The notes beneath the pieces are model-generated. The model had not been told where the DNA came from and ran no database searches. It was given only the letters and a program-made list of their open reading frames with translations. Positions 56,249 through 64,000 of a stretch of 64,000 nt of DNA are shown one piece after another. Made by a program: the position numbers and the translations under genes. Location: the NCBI RefSeq assembly GCF_900496995.4, contig NC_044004.1:2852001-2916000 (forward strand). Reading direction: 5' to 3'. The stretch comes from Aquila chrysaetos chrysaetos (lineage: Eukaryota; Chordata; Aves; Accipitriformes; Accipitridae). Numbering within the stretch: position 1 is the first letter of the stretch; each line of letters opens with the position of its first letter.

Positions 56249-56264
56249 GCGGGGGGGGGGGGGG

Positions 56265-56860
56265 GCAGAGGGAGAGAACCCCCCCAAAAAGGGGACAGGA
56301 CCCCCCCAAAAAGGAGACAAGACCCCCCAAAAAGGGGACAGGACCCCCCAAAAAGGAGACAGAACCCCCCAAAAATGAGACAAGACCCCCCCAAAAAGGA
56401 GACAGGACCCCCCCCAAAAGGAGACAAGACCCCCCAAAAAGGGGACAGGACCCCCCCCCAAAAAGGAGACAGGACCCCCCCAAAAGGAGACAGAACCCCC
56501 CAAAAAGGAGACAACACCCCCCAAAAAGGAGACAGGACCCCCCAAAAAGGAGACAGAACCCCCCAAAAAGGAGACAAGACCCCCCCAAAAAGGAGACAGG
56601 ACCCCCCCAAAAGGAGACAAGACCCCCCAGAAAGGGGACAGGACCCCCCCAAAAAGGAGACAGGACCCCCCCAAAAGGAGACAAGACCCCCCCCCAAAAA
56701 GAGACAAGACCCCCCCCAAAAAAGGGGACAGGACCCCCCCCCAAAAAGGAGACAGGACCCCCCCAAAAGGAGACAGGACCCCCCAAAAAGGAGACAGGAC
56801 CCCCCCCCGACCCCCCAAAAAGGAGACAGGACCCCCCCAAAAAGGAGACAGCCCTCTCCG
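56265..56860. repeat. Short-unit minisatellite upstream of MRPS26
   Basis: About 25 copies of a unit of roughly 20-25 bases: an A-run of 4-5, GGAGACAGGAC (or GGGGACAGGAC, GGAGACAAGAC), and a C-run of 5-9. It begins about 90 bases upstream of the MRPS26 start codon. The complementary strand has regularly spaced G-runs able to form quadruplexes. A C-rich, less ordered stretch with CACAGGACACG motifs continues to about 57030. Confidence 0.92.
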
Positions 56861-57039
56861 TGGGACACAGCCCCCCCCCCCAGCCAGGAAACAGCCCCTC
56901 ACCTCAAAACACGGCCCCCCCCTCATGAAACACAGCCCCCCCCCCACAGGACACGACCCCCCCCCCCCCCGTATTGAACACAACCCCACGGGACACGGCC
57001 CCCCCCCCACAGGACAAGACACCCCCTCCCCACAAGACA

Positions 57040-57064
57040 TTTATTCCCCCCGAGCCCATTTATT
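57040..57064 (-). terminator. Two poly(A) signals of GNRH2
   Basis: AATAAA on the - strand occurs at 57064-57059 and again at 57045-57040. They follow the last probable GNRH2 exon and mark its transcript end. Confidence 0.6.
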
Positions 57065-57160
57065 CCTCGGCTTGGCGGGGGGGGGGGGTGTCTGTCGGTC
57101 GCGGGGGGGTCTGTCTGTCTGTCCGTCGGTCCCGGGGGGGGGTCTGTCGGTGGGTGCCGC

Positions 57161-58105
57161 TCAGCGGCGGCGCAGCGCAGCCCCCTGTGAGGAGCGGGGC
57201 TGGGGTCGGTGGGGGTACCGGCCCCCCCCCCCGTGTCCCACCCGTGTCCGTGTCGTCCCCCCCCCCCCCCGCCACTCACCAGCAACGGCTCCTCCCGCCC
57301 AGGGGGGCACGGGGGGGGGGCGGCAGCGAAAGAACGGGACCGAGACCTGGGGGGGGGGGGGTGTAAAACCCCCGGGATGGAGGTGGTTAATGAGGGGGGG
57401 GATAATTTTTTTTGGGGGGGGGGGATAAATCTGAGGGGGATAAAGCTGAGGGGGGTAACTTGGGGGGGGGGAGATAATCGCGGAGGGGGTTAATCTGAGG
57501 GAGGGGATAATCCAGAGATCAGAATTTGGGGAAGTGTAATGCGGGGGGGGGGGGGGAATCTGAGGGGGGGTAATTCGGGGGGGGGGATGGTTGTGGGAGG
57601 GGGTCGTGGGGGGGTGTAATTTGGGGGGGGGGAACTCTGTGGGGAGATAGTCACGGGGGGGGGGGGGGAATCTTGGGGGAGGGATAATCCAGGGAGGGGG
57701 ATAACCTGGGGGGATTATAACCCTGGGGGGGTGTGATAATTCGGTGGGGGGTTTATAACGCCAGGAGCGGGGGGGCTTTTACCCCTGGGGGGGGGGGCTA
57801 CAAGCTGGGGGTTTGGGGTGTCACCCTGGGGGGGGGGTAAACCCTGGGGAGGGATGGTAACCCCAGGGCAGGGGGACACGACGTGGGTGGGCATCGCCCT
57901 GGGGGGGGGGATCATCACCCTGGGGGGGGGGATCATCGCCCTGGGGGGGGGGCACAGGGCCCTTACCTGCAGGGCCCGGGGGGGGGGCGAGGTCCCGTTT
58001 GCCCCCCGGGTACCAGCCGTGGGACCAGTGCTGGCCGGGGCAGCGGGGGACGGCGGAGGCCAGCAGCAGCAGGGCCAGCAGTAGCAGGGACCCACGGGGC
58101 GCCAT
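57161..58105 (-). CDS. GNRH2: GNRH2, gonadotropin-releasing hormone II precursor
   Basis: The coding exon 57967-58105 is certain. It encodes a signal peptide ([20 protein letters not shown]), then [10 protein letters not shown], the invariant GnRH-II decapeptide, then GKR for amidation and cleavage, and the start of the associated peptide. It begins two bases after a splice acceptor and ends at a perfect donor (CAG|GTAAGG). Two further exons fit splice signals, 57280-57346 and one from 57184 down. As written, their joined frame runs on past the poly(A) signals. One base more in the C-run inside 57280-57346 would give a precursor of about 77 residues ending GREEPLLGAALRRR at 57161, near the usual 85-92. 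The boundaries after 57967 are therefore tentative. Role: midbrain neuropeptide that acts on GnRH receptors in reproductive and feeding behaviour. Confidence 0.9.
57350..57960. repeat. G-rich simple repeat in GNRH2 intron
   Basis: Runs of 6-14 G on the + strand are spaced by short TAAT, ATAAT, TCTGAG and ATCATCACCCT inserts. A more regular part at about 57895-57955 repeats a unit of about 30 bases built on ATCATC(A/G)CCCT followed by G-runs. GNRH2 RNA is C-rich here. Homopolymer lengths in such DNA are often unreliable. Confidence 0.8.
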
Positions 58106-58204
58106 GGCTGGGGGGGGGGACATCGGGGGGGGGGGGTGTGTGAGGACAGAGGGGTCCTTGTCCCACCGGCACCCAACACAGGGGGTGCGCCGGGGGGGGG
58201 CTGC

Positions 58205-59480
58205 TGGGGGGGGGGTTGGGGATGGGGATGTTGGAGGGGATGAGGACCCATGGGTGCTCTTTGGGGTGGGATTGGGGATGGAGATGTTGGAGGGGATGAG
58301 GACCCATGGGTGCTCTTTGGGGTGGGTTTGGGGATGGAGATGTTGGAGGGGATGAGCACCCATGGGTGCTCTTTGGGGTGGGATTGGGGATGGAGATGTT
58401 GGAGGGGATGAGCACCCATGGGTGCTCTTTGGGGTGGGATTGGGGATGTTGGAGGGGATGAGGACCCATGGGTGCTCTTTGGGGTGGGATTGGGGATGGA
58501 GATGTTGGAGGGGATGAGGACCCATGGGTGCTCTTTGGGGTGGGATTGGGGATGGAGATGTTGGAGGGGATGAGCACCCATGGGTGCTCTTTGGGGTGGG
58601 TTTGGGGATGGAGATGTTGGAGGGGATGAGGACCCATGGGTGCTCTTTGGGGTGGGATTGGGGATGGAGATGTTGGAGGGGATGAGGACCCATGGGTGCT
58701 CTTTGGGGTGGGATTGGGGATGGAGATGTTGGAGGGGATGAGCACCCATGGGTGCTCTTTGGGGTGGGATTGGGGATGTTGGAGGGGATGAGGACCCATG
58801 GGTGCTCTTTGGGGTGGGATTGGGGATGGAGATGTTGGAGGGGATGAGGACCCATGGGTGCTCTTTGGGGTGGGATTGGGGATGGAGATGTTGGAGGGGA
58901 TGAGCACCCATGGGTGCTCTTTGGGGTGGGTTTGGGGATGGAGATGTTGGAGGGGATGAGGACCCATGGGTGCTCTTTGGGGTGGGATTGGGGATGGAGA
59001 TGTTGGAGGGGATGAGGACCCATGGGTGCTCTTTGGGGTGGGATTGGGGATGGAGATGTTGGAGGGGATGAGCACCCATGGGTGCTCTTTGGGGTGGGTT
59101 TGGGGATGGAGATGTTGGAGGGGATGAGCACCCATGGGTGCTCTTTGGGGTGGGTTTGGGGATGGAGATGTTGGAGGGGATGAGCACCCATGGGTGCTGC
59201 CTGGGGTGGGTTTGGGGATGTTGGAGGGGATGAGCACCCACGGGTGCTGCCTGGGGTGGGTTTAGGTTGGAGATGCAGAGGGGATGAGCACCCATGGGTG
59301 CTCGTTGGGTTGGGATTGGGGATGGAGATGCTGGAGGGGCTGAGCACCGATGGGTGCTGCCTGGGGTGGGATTGGGGATGTTGGAGGGGATGAGCACCCA
59401 TGGGTGCTCTTTGGGGTGGGATTGGGGATGGAGATGCCAGAGGGGCCGAGCACCCACGGGTGCTGCCTGGGCTTTGGGTC
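58205..59480. repeat. 56-bp minisatellite with higher-order structure in GNRH2 intron 1
   Basis: About 23 tandem copies, mostly 56 bases, carry modules GATGTTGGAGGGGATGAG, ACCCATGGGTGCTCTTTGGG and TGGG(A/T)TTGGGGATGGA. Some copies are 50 bases because a 6-base piece is missing. Copies also differ at GAGGACCC/GAGCACCC and GGATT/GGTTT. Six successive copies (58429-58758) recur in the same order at 58759-59088, a 330-base higher-order unit. From about 59195 the copies are more diverged. The very long proline- and histidine-rich open frames on the - strand are artefacts of the repeat. Confidence 0.95.
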
Positions 59481-59618
59481 CACCATGGGCAGACCCCCCC
59501 GGGGGTGCCATTAGGGTTTGATTCGGGGCGAACAGGACCCACCCACCCACCCACCCCGGGGTCCCCGCGTGCCCCCAGCACCCCCCCACTCAGCACCCCG
59601 CCGCCGGGGCAGCCTCAC

Positions 59619-59660
59619 CTGGCCGGGCGGGTGACGGTGGCAGCGGTGTCCGGCTGGAGC
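59619..59660 (-). other. Noncoding first exon of GNRH2
   Basis: A perfect donor CAG|GTGAGG on the - strand at 59619/59618 lies about 70 bases downstream of a TATA-like box. A noncoding first exon is the known layout of GNRH2 in mammals. The 5' end is estimated from the TATA position. The intron to the coding exon is 1.5 kb and mostly minisatellite. Confidence 0.6.
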
Positions 59661-59685
59661 GGTGGCCGGACCGGGCTGGGCACCG

Positions 59686-59716
59686 CTATTTGTAGGGATC
59701 GGCCACGGTGACGTCG
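59686..59716 (-). promoter_or_regulatory. GNRH2 core promoter: TATA-like box and CRE
   Basis: On the - strand, TACAAATAG at 59694-59686 is a TATA-like box. About 15 bases further upstream lies CGACGTCA (59716-59709), seven of eight bases of the palindromic cAMP response element. Human GNRH2 is known to be driven by a proximal CRE. The spacing here to the predicted start (about 50-57 bases) is similar. Occupancy is inferred. Confidence 0.55.
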
Positions 59717-59719
59717 GCC

Positions 59720-62390
59720 ACCGCTCCCACGGGAGACCGTGACCACGCCGATGGCGTCGGCCTCCCCGTGCCGGCGCCTCCTTCCCCCCAAATCCCCTCG
59801 GCAATGCGGGACAGCACCCTGACACCCCCTTTTTTTCTTTTTTTTTTTGGAGGGGGGGGTGTCTGCCCTGCTGACCCCGCTCTGGCTCATCACCCAGGGC
59901 TGGGGAGGGTTGGGGGTCCGGGGACCCCCCTGGGAATGGGCTCGTTTCTCGACGCAGCTCCCGACGGCTCAGAAAGGGCCGGATCCGGATCCAGCCCAGA
60001 GGGTCCCCAACCCCATGGACAAGACGCTTTGCAGCCCCCGGGGGATGCTCTTGGTGAAGGGGGGCTGGGAGGGGAGCAAATTCTCCGTGCCTCAGTTTCC
60101 CCACCCAGCACCATCCCCAAATTTCACCGGTTCTTTCCCCATTTCAGGTTTATCGCCCCCAAATCGGAGCTGGATGCTGGCAACAGCCATGCAACGCAAA
60201 GCCCCCGGCTCCGGGGGATGCGACGGAGCCCGGGAAAGGGATTTAGGCAGGATCTGGCCCCGGATTATCTCCAGCAGCTGCTCGTGCCTCTGCTATTTGC
60301 AGTTGGATGCGGCAGGATTGGGCCACGGCAGACGCCGCGGTGAGAGGTCGGGGCAGCTCCCCAGACCCTGAAATTCCTCCGTCCCCGCAGCGATCGTGGG
60401 AAGGAAGGAAAAAAGGGGGCAAAAACCTCACTAATATCGTCGGGGAGCAGCCAGCGCCCAGAGGGCAGAGGCGCTTGGGGTGGTCCGTGTCCATATCCGC
60501 CGCCCCCCGCCCCAATCCCGGGAAATCCTGCCTGGATGGAAAAGCTAAGCTGGAAAACTCGGATACCCCGACTCACGGCGTGCCTTTTCCCATGATTTCC
60601 TAGATTTCAACCGCATGTCCCCCGAGTCTTCCCTTGGCTGGGCAGGGATGTCACCGTCCCCCAGCCCTGCCACCCCCCCCCCCCCCCATGCTCCTGACCA
60701 CCGCCTGGGTGCCCAGCCAAATCCTTGGGGTGAAATCTCCGCTCCGAACCCAGTTCTCCCAGTGCCTCCAGCGGGGGACAAAGCTCCCCCAGTTAACCAG
60801 CGCATGGTGCCCCCCACTGCAGGAGGACCAAGGAAGGCATCTCATCAGACACCTCTTTATAACAAAAAACCTATTAAAATCAAGCATATTAACCTATTTT
60901 TTTTTAATATTGAAGCGCTGCACCCCTGGGTCCTCAGGACTTCTCTCTACCCTTAGGACTTTTCTTGACCCTTTGGACTCTTCTTGTGCCCTGGCCCACC
61001 ACCAGCGTTAGGGTTTCCTTACACATTTCTTCTTCTGGGAGGGAAATGATAAAAATCGGCAGTTATTTTTTGCCTCCTTTGATAAACCAAATTCATCTCC
61101 AGGATGGAACCTCCAGTGGAAAAAAAAAGGAAAAACCTCTAAACTTGTCTGGAGGGCGGCAAGAGCATCCCCCAGGCTGCAGAAAGGTCTCCCTCAGCTT
61201 TAAAAACCTGCGAGTGCTTTACCAGTGACCATTTGGAGACCTTCTTGAGGTCTTAAACCGCAAGAGGGTAGGTTGAGATTGGACACGAGGAAGAAATTTT
61301 TTATGATGAGGGTGGTGAGACAGTGGAAGAGGTTTCCCAGAGAAGTTGTGGATGCCCCATCCCTGGAAGTGTTCAAGGCCAGGTTGGATGGGGCTTTGAG
61401 CAACCTGGTCTAGTGGAAGGTGTCCCTGCCCATGGCAGGGGGGTTGGAACTAGATGATCTTTAAGGTCCCTTCCAACCCAAACCATTGTATGATGCTATG
61501 ATCTCTTGAGATGCTAGGAGAAATAATCTGAAATCTCCTCCGGCATCTAGGGATGGAGGTCCCCTGGTCCAAGGACGGAGGCAAAAACCTGCAGCAAGTT
61601 GTCAACTCGAGACTGCTCAAAAATTTCTCTTTCGCTGCTGTTACAGACCAAGAAGAGGGAAGGGTTTGGGTGGCACTTGGGAAGAGACACAACGGGTGAG
61701 AACACGGACCTCGGACCACGCGGAGCCGCTTTCTTCTCCAGCCAGAGCCCCCAGACCCCACGCAGCAGCATCCCTCGCTGCTGGGAGCCCACCGGTACCG
61801 ATCCTCCTGGAAGGGACCAGCGGGGACGGCAGGGCCACTGCGAGCATCCTCGGCTCGGGGACGCAGGGGTCCCGCTCCGACCCCGATCCCCGCGGCAGGT
61901 CTAAAATCCGGCAGCAAACACACGGACGTTTCCTTCAGGGAGCAAAAATCCTTTTGTTTTTCTGGGGTTTGTTTTTTGGGTTGAAATCACAATGGTCGCT
62001 GCGATGGTCATTAGAGTTTCCAAACCAGCAGCATGTGGTGGCCTGACCCTGAAGGAGGAAACTTTTTTGCTTTTGATACAAAAATTGGGGTATTTATATA
62101 TATACACACACACAGAATAAGCTTTTTTTTTTCTCCTTTTTTTTTTAAAGAGCTGACCAGCAGAAAAATGTGAAACCATTTCCCTGCAGGTTGGGAAAAG
62201 CTTGTGCTTGTGGGGTTGTGGGGTTTTTTTTCAGATGAGATCCAGGATATCTTTTTCTTCTTTTTTTTTTTTTTTTTTTTAAAAAGGCTTTACTCCCTCA
62301 AAAAAAAAAAAAAAAAAGGATTTACAAACAAAATAACAGCCTGTATCAACTCTCCAGAAGAGAGATGGTATGACAATATTAATCCAAACA
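59720..62390. other. Interval between GNRH2 promoter and PTPRA 3' end
   Basis: No exon is supported. The stretch contains a CR1 fragment and A/T homopolymers near 62100-62320. The right part is probably PTPRA 3' UTR. A possible poly(A) signal ATTAAA on the - strand lies at 62404-62399, about 230 bases past the PTPRA stop. Confidence 0.5.
61274..61502 (+). mobile_element. CR1 LINE 3' fragment
   Basis: The CR1 3' end is recognised from GAGATTGGACACGAGGAAG, GAGGGTGGTGAGACAGTGG, GATGCCCCATCCCTGG, TTCAAGGCCAGGTTGGATGG, GGGGTTGGAACTAGATGATC and the end CCATTGTATGATGCTATGAT. It is 5'-truncated at about 230 bases. It matches the remembered CR1 consensus more closely than the copy in vasotocin intron 2, so it may be younger. 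Confidence 0.93.
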
Positions 62391-62629
62391 TCACGCTATT
62401 TAATTCCCCAATAAAACATTGGAAAAAAAGGAGCCAACAGTATCTGCACTAACACTTTGCTACATATAAAATCTCCAGCTAATATGAAGCTTATGGTACC
62501 AACCTCTAAAACAGTTAAGATATATACACATATTTTTTGGGGGGGTATATTAACAAACAGAATATTACAAAATATTAAAGAAGGCAACTCTTCTGTCGTT
62601 TGTTTCGGGACATGGATTTTTTTTTTCTT

Positions 62630-64000
62630 CACTTGAAGTTGGCGTAGTCTGAGAAGGCGTCGATATATTCCTGCACCACCTTGTAGCAGAATTCGTACTG
62701 TTCCTGCGGGATTCGGGGAGAGCACAGTGTTAGACCAAGAAAATCCACACACGAGACATAATTTGATGCTTCGTGGTCTGCGGCAAGCTGGGACCAGGCA
62801 TCGTCAGGTGTCCTCAGCCCAGACCAAGGGCAGGAACTGGATTCTCACCCGTGAACAGGTCCCATCTCCTTTGTGCCCCCAAAAACCAGGCTGCCCCCCC
62901 TCCTTGCTGGGGTGCCATCAGCAGAAGAAACTCTGCTTCCCCCTTTCTCTCTGAGGTCCTATTTTGAGCCCAAAAGACTTTTTTTGTAAACCCCTGAGCA
63001 TCCTTGCAAACCCCTCTTGCGAGACCTCATCTAGTCCTGCCTGCTCCTCCCCTCCCTGCCACGCTGCACGCCCAAGCCCATGCCACAGCTGCTCCGGGAC
63101 AGGTTTCCAGGTTCCTGGAGCCCATAAATACGTGGGCTGTGGCTGAGGATGTCTCCAAGGAGGCTCCTACAGCTTGTGTCAGTGTTCAAAAGGGGCTTGA
63201 TGCCTTCAGCCAGCCAAGCTCCACTCTTCCAGATGACTTAACAAGAGGAAGGGGAGATACATCCTGACCCACCTCCATCCCTTACTCTTCCATGGAGAGA
63301 GAAAACCTTCAACCGAGGAAGTTTTTGCTCAACATTGAGTCCCCAGCCCATTCTTGCTGAGGTCTGGGGTGGCAGGAGGAGCGTGGGGTGGGCTCAGCTG
63401 CGCTTACCAGTGTCTGCACCATATGCGGCCTCTGTAGTCTTAAACTCTTCACTGTCTGAAAGACGTCGAGAATCCCTTCTGCCTTCACCCTTTCCAGGAC
63501 AGTGCTCAGTGCACAGAAGGTGCCTGTTCTTCCTGCTCCAGCACTGGCAAAGAGAAACCAGAAGGTAAAGGAAACCATCCGTCCTGACCATCTTGGTTTT
63601 GCTGCGGGGACAATCCATAGGGGAACCACCGGAGAACTGGAGGAGCCACCGGTCCTGTCCCAGCCTCACCCAGTTTAGCTAGGACATGCACTACAAGACT
63701 GAAGCCTCTGCTTAGGTGAGCAGGAAAACCCCGTACCACGTCTGCCCGGGTTGCTCCCGCTCAGCCCAAGTCTTCTGAGGGACCTTTGACCATCTCCCAA
63801 GCGCCTTGTAGAGCAAGTCCCCTTGGAGGGGTGGCCAACCCCTGCTCCACCCGGGCTTTACCTGCAGTGCACAGTGATCGGGTGGTTGCCAGACTGCTGC
63901 TGCTGCTTCTGCACAGCCGCGATGATGTTGATCATTCCCTTCCCGTCCCCGGGGATCCCAACTTCTGGCCAGCCGTGGAAATGAAACTGCCGAATCTGTC
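62630..64000 (-). CDS. PTPRA: PTPRA, receptor-type protein tyrosine phosphatase alpha (3' end only)
   Basis: The last three exons are on the - strand. 63862-64000 runs off the window ([20 protein letters not shown] ... GNHPITVHC). 63408-63543 (136 bases) encodes [20 protein letters not shown] and [10 protein letters not shown]. 62630-62703 encodes [24 protein letters not shown] in two readable parts, [13 protein letters not shown] and [11 protein letters not shown], then the stop. Phases fit exactly, with the CS of CSAGAGRTG split across the first junction. CSAGAGRTG, with Ala where domain 1 has Val, marks this as the membrane-distal domain D2, which has low activity and a regulatory role. 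The C-terminus ([13 protein letters not shown]) fits PTPRA rather than its paralogue PTPRE. Known role: activation of Src-family kinases at the plasma membrane. Most of the gene lies to the right of the window. Confidence 0.96.

Noticed and set aside
55185-56840. Open frame of 551 codons on the - strand
   Set aside because: Only the part 55885-56174 is real (MRPS26 exon 1). The rest is read-through of the two flanking minisatellites without stops.
56159-57040. Gly/Phe/Trp-rich (- strand) and Lys/Pro-rich (+ strand) open frames that could be mistaken for silk-like or collagen-like proteins
   Set aside because: They arise from the GGAGACAGGAC/C-run repeat. No splice signals, start context or family match.
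58205-59480. CRISPR-like regular array
   Set aside because: The copies are contiguous with no unique spacers, in a vertebrate nuclear gene. It is a minisatellite.
57715-59596. Very long overlapping open frames (about 590 and 620 codons) on the - strand, rich in Pro, His and Ser
   Set aside because: They are translations of the 56-bp minisatellite. The 56-base period is not a multiple of three, so several frames stay open. One of them merely runs into the real GNRH2 exon.

Overview
The window is vertebrate nuclear DNA, almost certainly from a bird or close reptile relative. Three things point there: 3' ends of CR1 LINEs, a vasotocin (CYIQNCPRG) and mesotocin (CYIQNCPIG) gene pair, and short GC-rich introns full of G/C homopolymers and minisatellites. 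The species cannot be named from the sequence. Eight protein genes can be read, in the gene order of human 20p13: LZTS3(+), FASTKD5(+) inside an intron of UBOX5(+), vasotocin/AVP(+), mesotocin/OXT(+), MRPS26(-), GNRH2(-), and the 3' end of PTPRA(-).

Left part (1-18.4 kb): LZTS3, a postsynaptic coiled-coil scaffold, has three coding exons and probably a very long 3' UTR. Middle (20-40.3 kb): one CpG island at about 20-20.9 kb looks like the start of two transcripts. One is spliced to the single-coding-exon FASTKD5, a mitochondrial RNA-processing protein. The other is spliced over it to the four coding exons of UBOX5, a U-box plus RING ubiquitin ligase. From 40.3 to 46.3 kb is gene-free DNA with some AT-rich, homeodomain-site-rich patches that could be hypothalamic regulatory elements.

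Neuropeptide part (46-60 kb): vasotocin and mesotocin lie head-to-tail on the + strand, each with three exons, and the + strand then meets the - strand genes. MRPS26 (mitochondrial small ribosomal subunit mS26) has four exons with a large minisatellite in intron 1. GNRH2 (Gn[14 protein letters not shown]) has a recognisable promoter, a noncoding first exon, a 56-bp minisatellite with higher-order structure in intron 1, and a coding exon that holds the whole peptide. Its downstream exons run through G/C homopolymers and their frame is uncertain. At 62.6-64 kb are the last exons of PTPRA, covering the end of phosphatase domain 2.

The set thus joins three neuroendocrine peptide genes with housekeeping mitochondrial genes. 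I saw no CRISPR, no retroviral or other virus-like element and no RNA gene I could support. The most noteworthy signals are regulatory or structural: the shared UBOX5/FASTKD5 promoter, the CRE/TATA layout at GNRH2, the minisatellite cluster around MRPS26 and GNRH2, candidate POU sites upstream of vasotocin, and the head-to-tail vasotocin/mesotocin pair.
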